A stretch of 64,000 bases of DNA from Hamadaea sp013361475 (GTDB lineage: Bacteria > Actinomycetota > Actinomycetes > Mycobacteriales > Micromonosporaceae): positions 248,001 to 312,000 of the forward strand of contig NZ_JBFAHM010000003.1 of NCBI RefSeq assembly GCF_040654195.1, read 5' to 3'. Positions 52,435 to 60,440 of this stretch are shown piece after piece; position 1 is the stretch's first letter, and every line of letters begins with the position of its first letter. Under the pieces are notes generated by a model, which saw only the letters and a list, made by a program, of their open reading frames with translations, was not told the origin of the DNA and made no database searches. Made by a program: the position numbers and the translations under genes.

Positions 52435-52863
52435 TCAGTTGATGCTGAAGTGGGCCATGAGCTTGGTCAGCTGGCCCTTGACCTCGACCATGTCGCCCTC
52501 GAGACCGTCGAGCCTGCCGTCGAGTCCGTCGAGCCTGCTGTCGACTCCGTCGAGTCTGCTGTCGAGTCGGTCGAGTCTGCTGTCGAGTCGGTCGAGTCTG
52601 CTGTCGAGTCCGTCGAGCCTGCTGTCGATGCCTTCGAGCCGGTCCTCGATCTTCTCAAGGCGGCTGTCCACCACACGCGCATGAGAATTCAAGATCTTCA
52701 GGCTGGTGTGCACTCCCACGAACTCGTGGTCCATCGCTTGGTGCAGGTCGTGAACCTTCTGACCAACGGTGCAGACGCCCTTGTGGACCTGGTTCGTCCG
52801 GTCGAGCAGAGCATCGTCGTTCTCTCGCAGCTTTCGGAGTTCGTCTTCGATAGTCCCTGTCAC
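52435..52863 (-). CDS. Small coiled-coil protein with 7-residue tandem repeats
   Basis: This 142-residue hydrophilic protein has, from about residue 62 to 130, consecutive heptads of the form DSRLDGL or DRLDSRL with a leucine at each a/d position. It therefore should form a long parallel coiled coil. The DNA repeats in 21-base steps. I chose GTG 52863, which has GGGAG upstream; the frame extends further, but the extra part is arginine-rich and unlike the rest. There is no membrane segment or catalytic motif. I do not recognise the family; similar repeats occur in phage- and cytoskeleton-related proteins. It is unrelated to the polyamine genes around it. Confidence 0.7.
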   Translation of the reverse strand: MTGTIEDELRKLRENDDALLDRTNQVHKGVCTVGQKVHDLHQAMDHEFVGVHTSLKILNSHARVVDSRLEKIEDRLEGIDSRLDGLDSRLDRLDSRLDRLDSRLDGVDSRLDGLDGRLDGLEGDMVEVKGQLTKLMAHFSIN

Positions 52864-53053
52864 GCTGTGCAACTCCCTTGCTCGCGCTGTCCGAGTGTCG
52901 GGTTCGGCGCCGCCCCGCGAAGAGAGCTTATACCTCTTGTGACCTGCGAATCTACGGACACTTCTCCGGGCTGAAATGCCCATACCCAAGCGCATCTCTG
53001 TGGATCATTCGGACTCCGAGTCCACAATGGATGCACACTAGCCATCGCCACTA

Positions 53054-53109
53054 GATCGGGGTCATGCATGCTTCCCGACACCTCGGGAAGCATGCATGAC
53101 CCCGATCTG
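53054..53109. repeat. Perfect 26-bp inverted repeat
   Basis: The arm 53054-53079 (AGATCGGGGTCATGCATGCT plus CCCGA) is exactly complementary to 53084-53109, with a 4-base loop CACC. It lies 15 bases after the gabT stop on the minus strand and is a likely terminator. Confidence 0.9.
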
Positions 53110-53123
53110 GCGCCCGAAAGCGG

Positions 53124-54368
53124 CTAGCGGGAGGTGAGAGCGGCGGTGAGGATGTCGAGACCCCGGTCGAGGACGTCGTCCGGCATCACCAGGGGTGGCA
53201 GGAAGCGCAGCACGTTGCCGTAGGTTCCGCAGGTCAGGACGAGGAGTCCGTTCGCGTGGCACTGCGCGGCGACGCTCGCGGCCGTCGAGGCGTCGGGCAG
53301 CTCGACGGCGATCATCGCGCCGCGGCCGCGTACTTCCGCGATCGCGGGGTGGTCCAGCTCGGACAGCCGGGCGGTGATCCGCGATCCGATGTGGCGGGCC
53401 GCGCCGGCGAGGTCCAGCTCCCGCATCGTCTCGATGGAGGCGAGGGCGGCGGCGCAGGCGATCGGATTGCCGCCGTAGGTGCCGCCGAGTCCGCCGACGT
53501 GCACACTGTCCATGATGGATGCATGACCAGTGACCGCAGCCAGGGGAAGCCCGCCGGCGATGCCCTTGGCCGTCGTGATCAGGTCGGGTTCGACGTCCTC
53601 GTGCGACGAGGCGAACCAGGAACCGGTCCGGCAGAAGCCGGTCTGGATCTCGTCGGCGATGAACACCGCGCCCGCTTCCCGCGTCCACTCGGCCAACGCC
53701 GGCAGGAAGCCGGGCGCGGGCACGACGAAGCCGCCCTCGCCCTGGATCGGCTCGATGAGCACTGCGGCCACATTGGACGCGCCGACCTGCTTCTCGATCA
53801 TGTCGATCGCACGGGCCGCCGCGGCCGGTCCGTCGAGCCCGTCCCGCAGCGGGTAGGACATGGGGGCGCGGTAGATCTCCGGGGCGAACGGGCCGAACCC
53901 GTTCTTGTACGGCATGTTCTTCGCGGTCAGCGCCATGGTGAGGTTCGTACGCCCGTGGTAACCGTGGTCGAAGACGACGATGGCGGGGCGCTTGGTGTGG
54001 TACCGGGCGATCTTGACGGCGTTCTCGACCGCCTCCGCGCCCGAGTTGAACAGCGCCGACCGCTTCTCGAAGGCGCCCGGAGTCAGCCCGTTGAGCTGCT
54101 CGCACACGGCCACGTACGCCTCATAGGGGGCGACCATGAAGCAGGTGTGGGTGAACCGTTCGACCTGCCGCTGGACCGCCTCGATCACTCGGGGAGCGCT
54201 GTTGCCCACACTGGTCACGGCGATCCCGGCGGCGAAGTCGATCCACTCCCGGCCGTCGACGTCGGTGAGGGTGCCACCACTCGCGTGGTCGACATAGGAC
54301 GAGATGGTGGAGCCGACGCCCCGGGCGACCGCCGCGACCCGGCGCTTGTGAATCTCTGCCGAGGTCAT
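53124..54368 (-). CDS. gabT: 4-aminobutyrate aminotransferase
   Basis: GabT transfers the amino group of GABA to 2-oxoglutarate, giving succinate semialdehyde. The 414-residue PLP protein carries FNSGAEAVENAVKIARYHT near residue 108. VVFDHGYHGRTNLTMALT near 133, FIADEIQTGFCRTG near 238 and LITTAKGIAGGLPLAAVTG near 265 follow, with the PLP lysine in AKG. Length and motifs are normal. It lies 57 bases downstream of an aldehyde dehydrogenase gene in the same direction, giving an aldehyde-to-GABA-to-semialdehyde operon. Confidence 0.95.
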   Translation of the reverse strand: MTSAEIHKRRVAAVARGVGSTISSYVDHASGGTLTDVDGREWIDFAAGIAVTSVGNSAPRVIEAVQRQVERFTHTCFMVAPYEAYVAVCEQLNGLTPGAFEKRSALFNSGAEAVENAVKIARYHTKRPAIVVFDHGYHGRTNLTMALTAKNMPYKNGFGPFAPEIYRAPMSYPLRDGLDGPAAAARAIDMIEKQVGASNVAAVLIEPIQGEGGFVVPAPGFLPALAEWTREAGAVFIADEIQTGFCRTGSWFASSHEDVEPDLITTAKGIAGGLPLAAVTGHASIMDSVHVGGLGGTYGGNPIACAAALASIETMRELDLAGAARHIGSRITARLSELDHPAIAEVRGRGAMIAVELPDASTAASVAAQCHANGLLVLTCGTYGNVLRFLPPLVMPDDVLDRGLDILTAALTSR

Positions 54369-54425
54369 CTCACGCCCCGAGCTGCCGGCCGGCCAGAAAA
54401 TCGCTGCGCATTCGCTCGCTCCCTT

Positions 54426-55856
54426 TCAGCCGGCGATGTTGTGCATGACGTGCTTGACCCGCGTGTAGTCCTCCAGGCCGTACATCGACAGGTCCTTGCC
54501 GTGCCCGGAGTGCTTGAACCCGCCGTGCGGCATCTCGGCCACGAGCGGGATGTGCGTGTTGACCCAGACGCAGCCGAAGTCCAGCGCGCGCGACACCCGC
54601 ATCGCCCGGCCGTGATCCCTGGTCCAGACGCTGGAGGCGAGTCCGTAACGGACGTCGTTGGCCAGCGCCACCGCCTCGGCCTCGTCGGTGAACCGCTGCA
54701 CGGTGATGACCGGCCCGAAGACCTCGTCCTGGATGATCTCGTCGGTCTGCCGCAGGCCGCCGACGACGGTCGGGGCGAAGAAGTAGCCGCGGTCGCCGAC
54801 GCGTTCGCCTCCGGCGGTCACCGTGGCGTGCCCCGGGAGCCGCTCCACGAAACCCTGCACCCGGGCCAGCTGGTTCGCGTTGTTGACCGGCCCGTACAGG
54901 ACGTCTTCGTCGTCGGGCGCGCCGGTGCGCGTACCCCTGGCTTGTTCGGTGAGCGCGGCCAGGAAGTCGTCGTGGACGCCCGGCGCGACCAGCACGCGGG
55001 TGGCCGCGGTGCAGTCCTGGCCCGCGTTGAAGTAGCCCGCCACCGCTATGGCCTCGGCCGCGGCCGCGACGTCCGCGTCGTCGAAGACCAGGACCGGCGC
55101 CTTGCCGCCCAGCTCCAGGTGGGTCCGCTTGAGGTCCGGCGCGGCGGCCGCCGCCACCTCCATGCCCGCGCGGGTCGAGCCGGTGATCGAGACGAACTGG
55201 GGCGTGCGGTGCGCGACGAGCGCGCGGCCCGTGTCGCGATCTCCTGTCACCACATTGAGTACGCCGGCCGGCAGGAATTCGGCGGCGATCTCGGCCAGCC
55301 GCAGAGTGGACAGGGGAGTGGTGTCCGAGGGCTTGAGCACGACGGTGTTGCCGGCCGCGATGGCCGGGGCGAACTTCCAGATCGCCATCATCAGCGGGTA
55401 GTTCCACGGGGTGACCTGGGCGCAGACGCCGATGGGCTCGCGGCGCACGTAGCTGGTGTGGCCGGCCAGGTACTCCCCGGCGGACCGTCCTTCGAGGACA
55501 CGCGCGGCGCCGGCGAAGAACCGCAGCTGGTCCACGGCGGGCGGGAGTTCCTCGCTCATCGTCAGCGCGATCGGCTTGCCGGTGTTCTGGCTCTCCAGCG
55601 CGACGAGTTCCTCGGCCTGGGCCTCGACCGCGTCGGCGATCTTGAGGAGGGCGCGCTGGCGTTCCGACGGCGTGGTGTCGCGCCAGGTCTCGAAGGCCGC
55701 CGCCGCGGCCCGCATGGCGCGGTCGACGTCCTCCGCGCCGGAGACCGGAGCGCTCGCGAAGACCTCGCCGGTGGTGGGGTCGATGAGGTCGGCGTGGCGC
55801 CCGTCGACGGGGGCCACCCACTCCCCGTTGATGAAGTTGCGCAGAACTCGGTCCAT
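54426..55856 (-). CDS. Gamma-aminobutyraldehyde dehydrogenase-type enzyme (second copy)
   Basis: This 476-residue aldehyde dehydrogenase is close in pattern to the enzyme at 43704. It has NAGQDCTAATRVLVAP with the catalytic cysteine, HLELGGKAPVLVF with the glutamate, VTPWNYPLMMAIWKFAPAIAAGN and VNTHIPLVAEMPHGGFKHSGHG. It probably makes GABA from 4-aminobutanal or a related omega-amino aldehyde and passes it to GabT encoded next. I chose ATG 55856; an ATG two codons upstream is the alternative. It is divergent from the third aldehyde dehydrogenase. Confidence 0.9.
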   Translation of the reverse strand: MDRVLRNFINGEWVAPVDGRHADLIDPTTGEVFASAPVSGAEDVDRAMRAAAAAFETWRDTTPSERQRALLKIADAVEAQAEELVALESQNTGKPIALTMSEELPPAVDQLRFFAGAARVLEGRSAGEYLAGHTSYVRREPIGVCAQVTPWNYPLMMAIWKFAPAIAAGNTVVLKPSDTTPLSTLRLAEIAAEFLPAGVLNVVTGDRDTGRALVAHRTPQFVSITGSTRAGMEVAAAAAPDLKRTHLELGGKAPVLVFDDADVAAAAEAIAVAGYFNAGQDCTAATRVLVAPGVHDDFLAALTEQARGTRTGAPDDEDVLYGPVNNANQLARVQGFVERLPGHATVTAGGERVGDRGYFFAPTVVGGLRQTDEIIQDEVFGPVITVQRFTDEAEAVALANDVRYGLASSVWTRDHGRAMRVSRALDFGCVWVNTHIPLVAEMPHGGFKHSGHGKDLSMYGLEDYTRVKHVMHNIAG

Positions 55857-55918
55857 GGCCATCCTCACAACTGATTTCGTCGTAGGGAAGACCCTAGGCC
55901 ACGGTATCCGCAATAGTC

Positions 55919-55934
55919 TAGGCTCGAAATCATG
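55919..55934 (+). promoter_or_regulatory. Leaderless promoter of the third aldehyde dehydrogenase
   Basis: TAGGCT (55919-55924) lies 7 bases before ATG 55932. Confidence 0.5.
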
Positions 55935-57368
55935 GCTGAGCCCTTCTGGATCGCCGGTACGCCGGAGCACGGGACCGATGATCTCGTCGTCAACCAACCC
56001 TATGACGGGGGCGAGGTGGGCCGGACCACGCTGGCCACCCCGGAGCAGGTCGACCGGGCGGTGCAGGCCGCCGCCGACGTCGCCGCCGAGGCCGCCGCGC
56101 TGCCCGCCGCGACCCGAGCCGCCGCGCTGGACCACATCAGCCGCCGGCTGGGCGAGCGGGCCGAGGAAGTGGCCCGCCTGATCACGGCCGAGAACGGCAA
56201 ACCGCTGATCTGGGCGCGGGCCGAGGTCAGCCGGGCGATCTCCACGTTCCGCTGGGCCGCCGAGGAGGCCCGCCGCTTCTCCGGCGAGCTGCAACGGCTG
56301 GACACCGACGCCGCCGCGGCGGGCCGGATGGCGGTCGTACGCCGTTTCCCGAAGGGCCCGGTCCTCGGCATCACGCCGTTCAACTTCCCGCTGAACCTGG
56401 TGGCGCACAAGGTCGCCCCGGCGCTCGCGGTCGGCGCCCCGATCGTGGTCAAGCCCGCTCCGGCGACCCCGCTGACGGCGTTGCTGCTCGGCGGCATCCT
56501 CGCCGAGACGGACCTGCCCGCTGGGATGTTCTCGATCCTGCCGATCGCCAACGACGCCGCGCCCGCGCTGGTCGCCGACCCGAGGCTGCCGGTGGTCTCG
56601 TTCACCGGGTCCGGCCCGGTCGGCGCGCAGATCCGGCGGTCGGTCCCCGACAAGCACGTCACGCTGGAACTGGGCGGCAACGCGGCGGCGGTGCTCTGCG
56701 AGGACTGGGCGAGCGAGGCCGACCTGGACTGGGCCGCCCAGCGGATCGCCCTGTTCAGCAACTATCAGGCCGGGCAGAGTTGCATCGCGGTCCAACGCGT
56801 GATCGTCCCCGCCGCCCTGGCCGGTCGCTTCCGGGAGAAGCTGGTCGCGGCGGTCGAGGCGTTGAAGGTCGGCGACCCGTTCGGGGAGGGCGTACAGGTC
56901 GGGCCGGTCATCTCGGAGGCGGCGGCCGACCGGATCGAGCAGTGGGTCGGCGAGGCGGTCGCCTCAGGAGCCCGGCTGCTCACCGGGGGCAAACGCGACG
57001 GCTCCACGGTCGCGCCGACCGTGCTGGCGGAGGTTCCGGCCGACGCGAAGGTCAGCTGCGAAGAGGTGTTCGGCCCGGTCCTCGTCCTGACCGAGGTGGC
57101 CGGCGACACCGAGGCGTTCGCGGCCGTCAACGACTCGGCGTACGGGTTGCAGGCCGGCGTCTTCACACACAACCTGCAGACGGCCTTCCGGGCACATCGG
57201 GAATTGCAGGTCGGCGGGGTCATCGTCGGCGACGTGCCCTCCTTCCGCGCCGACCAGATGCCGTACGGCGGGCTCAAGGGCAGCGGCGTGGGCAGGGAAG
57301 GGCTGCGCAGCGCGATGGAGGACTACACCGACGTGAAGGTCATGGTCCTGACCGGCCTCGACCTCTGA
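55932..57368 (+). CDS. Aldehyde dehydrogenase, probable succinate-semialdehyde type
   Basis: This 478-residue NAD(P)-dependent aldehyde dehydrogenase differs from the two aminobutyraldehyde-type enzymes. It has ITPFNFPLNLVAHKVAPALAVG, VTLELGGNAAAVLCED with the glutamate, and NYQAGQSCIAVQRVIV with the catalytic cysteine. QMPYGGLKGSGVGREG lies at the end. This subclass includes enzymes for succinate semialdehyde, lactaldehyde and glyceraldehyde phosphate. Beside gabT, oxidation of succinate semialdehyde to succinate is the economical guess. A long perfect palindrome follows the stop. Confidence 0.85.
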   Translation: MAEPFWIAGTPEHGTDDLVVNQPYDGGEVGRTTLATPEQVDRAVQAAADVAAEAAALPAATRAAALDHISRRLGERAEEVARLITAENGKPLIWARAEVSRAISTFRWAAEEARRFSGELQRLDTDAAAAGRMAVVRRFPKGPVLGITPFNFPLNLVAHKVAPALAVGAPIVVKPAPATPLTALLLGGILAETDLPAGMFSILPIANDAAPALVADPRLPVVSFTGSGPVGAQIRRSVPDKHVTLELGGNAAAVLCEDWASEADLDWAAQRIALFSNYQAGQSCIAVQRVIVPAALAGRFREKLVAAVEALKVGDPFGEGVQVGPVISEAAADRIEQWVGEAVASGARLLTGGKRDGSTVAPTVLAEVPADAKVSCEEVFGPVLVLTEVAGDTEAFAAVNDSAYGLQAGVFTHNLQTAFRAHRELQVGGVIVGDVPSFRADQMPYGGLKGSGVGREGLRSAMEDYTDVKVMVLTGLDL

Positions 57369-57376
57369 TTCTTGCG

Positions 57377-57449
57377 TGATCATTGCGTCAGCCATGCTGT
57401 ATCAACGGGCAAATTGCCGCGCGAAGCAGCATGGCTGACGCAATGATCA
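57377..57449. repeat. Perfect 23-bp inverted repeat
   Basis: The arm 57377-57399 (TGATCATTGCGTCAGCCATG plus CTG) is exactly complementary to 57427-57449, with a 27-base loop. It closes the polyamine block on its right side. Confidence 0.9.
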
Positions 57450-57493
57450 GGGCCGACCGGCGGGGCCGCGAGGTCACAGCAGCCGTCACTGAC

Positions 57494-57510
57494 TAGGCTG
57501 ACATGTCGTG
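57494..57510 (+). promoter_or_regulatory. Leaderless promoter of manB
   Basis: TAGGCT (57494-57499) lies 8 bases before GTG 57508. Confidence 0.5.
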
Positions 57511-58893
57511 ACGGACCTTTCCGCGATCATCAAGGCCTATGACGTCCGGGGCACCGTCCCCGATCAGCTGAACGAGGACGTGGCGCGGGCAGTCGGCATC
57601 GCGTTCGCCCGGGTGCTGGCCGAGCAGGGCACCGGAGCCACCGCCGTCGTGGTCGCCCACGACATGCGCGAGTCCGGTCCCGGCCTGGTCGCGGCGTACG
57701 CCGAGGGCCTCCGTTCGGTCGGGCTCGACGTCGTCAACGTCGGCCTGTGCTCGACCGACGAGCTGTACTACGCCTCGGGCATCCTCGACCTGCCGGGCGC
57801 CATGTTCACGGCGAGTCACAATCCCGCGCAGTACAACGGGATCAAGCACTGCTACGCCGGGGCGAAGCCGGTCGGGCAGGAGTCCGGGCTGGCCCGGATC
57901 AAGGAGATCGCGCAGGACCTGCTCGACAGCGGCGCGGCGACCGAGGTCGGCGGGCTGCGCGGCGGCTATGAAGAGCGGGACATGCTTCCGGCGTACGCCG
58001 AGCATCTTCGCGGTCTGGTCGACCTGTCCGGCATCCGCCCGCTGAAGGTGGTCGTCGACGCCGGCAACGGCATGGGCGGGTTCACCGTCCCGGCGGTGCT
58101 CGGTGACGCGGTGCTGCCCGCGCTGCCGCTGGACATCGTCCCGATGTACTTCGAGCTGGACGGGTCGTTCCCGAACCACGAGGCGAACCCGCTGGAGCCG
58201 AAGAACATCGTGGACCTCCAGGCGGCGGTCGTGAAGAACGGCGCCGACCTGGGCCTCGCCTTCGACGGCGACGCCGACCGCTGCTTCGTCGTGGACGCCG
58301 ACGGCGACCCGGTGTCGCCGAGCGCGATCACCGCGCTGGTCGCGACGCGGGAACTCGCCAAGCACCCCGGCGGCACCGTCATCCACAACCTCATCACCTC
58401 GCGGGCGGTGCCCGAGATCGTGACCGAGAACGGTGGGGTCCCGGTGCGTACGCGGGTGGGCCACTCCTTCATCAAGGCGGAGATGGCGAAGACCGACGCG
58501 ATCTTCGGCGGCGAGCACTCCGCGCACTACTACTTCCGCGACTTCTGGGGCGCCGACACCGGCATGCTGGCCGCGATGCATGTGCTGGCCGCGCTGGGTG
58601 AGCAGGACAAGCCGCTGAAGGAGCTGGCCGCCCGGTTCGAGCGGTACGCCGCCTCCGGCGAGATCAACTCCACGGTGACCGATCAGCGGGCGAAGCTCGA
58701 CGAGGTCAAGCAGGCCTTCGCCGACTCCGAGCAGGATGAGCTGGACGGCCTCACGGTGAGCTTCGCCGACGGGGCCTGGATCAACCTGCGCCCGTCCAAC
58801 ACCGAGCCGTTGCTGCGGCTGAACATCGAGGCGCCGTCCGCCGAGCGCGTAGCGCAGCTCCGCGACGACGTGCTGGCGATCGTGCGCGGGTAG
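57508..58893 (+). CDS. manB: Phosphomannomutase/phosphoglucomutase
   Basis: This enzyme interconverts mannose 6- and 1-phosphate, supplying ManC. The 461-residue protein has the phosphoserine motif FTASHNPAQYNGIK (Ser103), the metal loop FDGDADRCF near 252, the sugar loop GGEHSAHYYFRD near 335 and the phosphate loop RPSNTEPLLRLNIE near 430, all four standard for the alpha-D-phosphohexomutase family. Its TAG stop forms part of the -10 hexamer of the next gene. It leads the manB-Trm112-SIS series. Confidence 0.96.
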   Translation: MTDLSAIIKAYDVRGTVPDQLNEDVARAVGIAFARVLAEQGTGATAVVVAHDMRESGPGLVAAYAEGLRSVGLDVVNVGLCSTDELYYASGILDLPGAMFTASHNPAQYNGIKHCYAGAKPVGQESGLARIKEIAQDLLDSGAATEVGGLRGGYEERDMLPAYAEHLRGLVDLSGIRPLKVVVDAGNGMGGFTVPAVLGDAVLPALPLDIVPMYFELDGSFPNHEANPLEPKNIVDLQAAVVKNGADLGLAFDGDADRCFVVDADGDPVSPSAITALVATRELAKHPGGTVIHNLITSRAVPEIVTENGGVPVRTRVGHSFIKAEMAKTDAIFGGEHSAHYYFRDFWGADTGMLAAMHVLAALGEQDKPLKELAARFERYAASGEINSTVTDQRAKLDEVKQAFADSEQDELDGLTVSFADGAWINLRPSNTEPLLRLNIEAPSAERVAQLRDDVLAIVRG

Positions 58894-58905
58894 GCTCTGG
58901 CCATG
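58891..58905 (+). promoter_or_regulatory. Leaderless promoter embedded in the manB stop codon
   Basis: TAGGCT (58891-58896), whose TAG is the manB stop, lies 6 bases before ATG 58903. Confidence 0.4.
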
Positions 58906-59127
58906 TCTGAGACTGACCGCACTCCTGGCGGCTCGCGCGAGCACTCCCCGGCGACGAACTCGGCGACCCTCGACCCGCAGCTGCTCGAGGTGCTGGCCTG
59001 CCCGGCGCCGGATCACGCCCCGCTGGGCTACGACGCGGCCGCGCAGACATTGACCTGCACGTCGTGCGGCCGGGTGTTCCCGGTCCGCGACGGTCTTCCG
59101 GTGTTGCTGCTCGACGAGGTGATCTAA
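58903..59127 (+). CDS. Trm112 family zinc-ribbon protein
   Basis: This 74-residue protein has DPQLLEVLACPAPDHAPLGYD followed by LTCTSCGRVFPVRDGLPVLL, the Trm112 pattern. CPAPDH replaces the first CxxC pair, so only three cysteines remain (one in ACP and two in CTSC). In eukaryotes Trm112 activates methyltransferases. The bacterial form is conserved near manB/SIS genes in actinobacteria and its role is not settled. The first 24 residues are hydrophilic and not part of the domain. It is 3 bases from the SIS gene. Confidence 0.88.
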   Translation: MSETDRTPGGSREHSPATNSATLDPQLLEVLACPAPDHAPLGYDAAAQTLTCTSCGRVFPVRDGLPVLLLDEVI

Positions 59128-59130
59128 GGG

Positions 59131-60333
59131 ATGGGCGCTCCGATAGACGGCTCCGCCGGCGTACGCGGGCATCGGCACCTCGACGAGGCGCTGCTCGACG
59201 ACGTCGCCGCGCTGGAGTCCAACGACCCGGGCGGCATGATGCGCGCGACGGCCGGCGCCGGAGCGCAGGTACGCGAGGCGACCGCGCTGACGGCCGAGGT
59301 CAATCTCGGTCAGCTGGCCGACGAGGGGCGCCCGCGCGCGATCGTCATCGCCGGGGCCGGGACGGCCGCCCGCAGCGGCGACGTGCTCGCCACCGTCGCC
59401 GGGCCGCGGTGTCCGGTGCCGGTGCTGGCGCATCGCAGTTCCGGCGTACCGGGCTGGGTCGGCGCGGCCGACGTCGTGATCGCCGTGTCGGCCAGTGGCC
59501 GGTCCCCTGAGGCCCTCGCGGCGGCGGAGGCGGCCACGCGGCGAGGTGCCCGTCTCGTCGCGATCGGTGCGCCAGATTCGCCATTGCAGTCGGTCGCCGA
59601 GCGGGGCAGGTCCCCGTTCGTCCCGGTGCCGCGACGCGCGCCGGCTCGGGCCAGCCTCTGGGCGTTGACCGTTCCGGTGCTGCTCGCGGCTCGGGCGCTC
59701 GGCCTGGTGAAGATCACGGAGGCGGACCTCGCCGAGACGGCGTCCCGGTTGGACGCCGACGCCGACCGGTGCCGCCCGACGGCGGAGAGCTTCGTGAACC
59801 CGGCCAAGGCGATGGCGTTGTCCCTGGCTGGTTCGGTGCCGGTCGTCTGGGGTTCGTCGCCGCTGGCGACGATGGCGGCCCGCCGGTTCGGTGACACGCT
59901 GTCGGCGAACGCGCGTTATCCCGTGGTCACCGGCGAACTCGGGGAGGCCGGCCGGGGCCGCGTCGGTCTGCTCGACGGCTACTTCGGCGCGCTGGCGGAG
60001 TCGCAGCGCGACATCTTCGCCGACCCCGACGACGAGGCCGAGGCGAGCAGTCGCCTCTCCGTGACGTTGCTGCAGGATGGCGGTCTGGCCGACGACGAGA
60101 TCAGCGCGCCGGCCGGAGTGGAGGAGCGCCGCATCGAGGCCGTGCAGGAGATCTGCGACCGCCGGGGGATTCGGTGGACGCTGCTCACCGCGGAGGGTGG
60201 TTCGGTGCTGGAGCGGTTCGCCTCGCTCGTGGCCGTGCCCGACTTCGCCTCGATCTACCTGAGCCTGGCACACGGGCTCGACCCGATGGCGGTGCCGGCC
60301 GTCACGGAACTGAAGGAAAAGCTGCGCGGCTGA
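59131..60333 (+). CDS. SIS-domain protein (phosphoglucose/phosphomannose isomerase-like)
   Basis: This 400-residue protein has a sugar-phosphate isomerase fold: IVIAGAGTAARSGDVLATVAG near residue 70, WVGAADVVIAVSASGRSPEALAAA near 109, and a C-terminal bis-SIS part (VPAVTELKEKL at the end). It resembles bifunctional phosphoglucose/phosphomannose isomerases and the actinobacterial protein always found between Trm112/manB and manA. An actual isomerase activity is uncertain because manA is encoded separately at 61432. It is translationally close to the Trm112 gene and probably co-transcribed. Confidence 0.85.
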   Translation: MGAPIDGSAGVRGHRHLDEALLDDVAALESNDPGGMMRATAGAGAQVREATALTAEVNLGQLADEGRPRAIVIAGAGTAARSGDVLATVAGPRCPVPVLAHRSSGVPGWVGAADVVIAVSASGRSPEALAAAEAATRRGARLVAIGAPDSPLQSVAERGRSPFVPVPRRAPARASLWALTVPVLLAARALGLVKITEADLAETASRLDADADRCRPTAESFVNPAKAMALSLAGSVPVVWGSSPLATMAARRFGDTLSANARYPVVTGELGEAGRGRVGLLDGYFGALAESQRDIFADPDDEAEASSRLSVTLLQDGGLADDEISAPAGVEERRIEAVQEICDRRGIRWTLLTAEGGSVLERFASLVAVPDFASIYLSLAHGLDPMAVPAVTELKEKLRG

Positions 60334-60337
60334 TAAA

Positions 60338-60394
60338 GCGCCGGATCAGGGTTCAGTGTTGACGCAAGATCCGACACTGGACCCTGTTCTGCCG
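60338..60394. repeat. Conserved intergenic palindrome, diverged copy 6
   Basis: GCGCCGGATCAGGGTTCAGT and ACACTGGACCCTGTTCTGCC pair imperfectly. The outer GGATCAGGGTT matches the other copies, but the core (CAGTGT/ACACTG) differs. Confidence 0.7.
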
Positions 60395-60440
60395 CCGGGG
60401 GGAGCCGGAGGCACGTGATCAGAGAGGGAATGAAGCAAGC

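Noticed and set aside
52500..52640. 21-base direct repeats as a possible CRISPR array
   Set aside because: The repeats are contiguous with no spacers and encode leucine heptads in frame.
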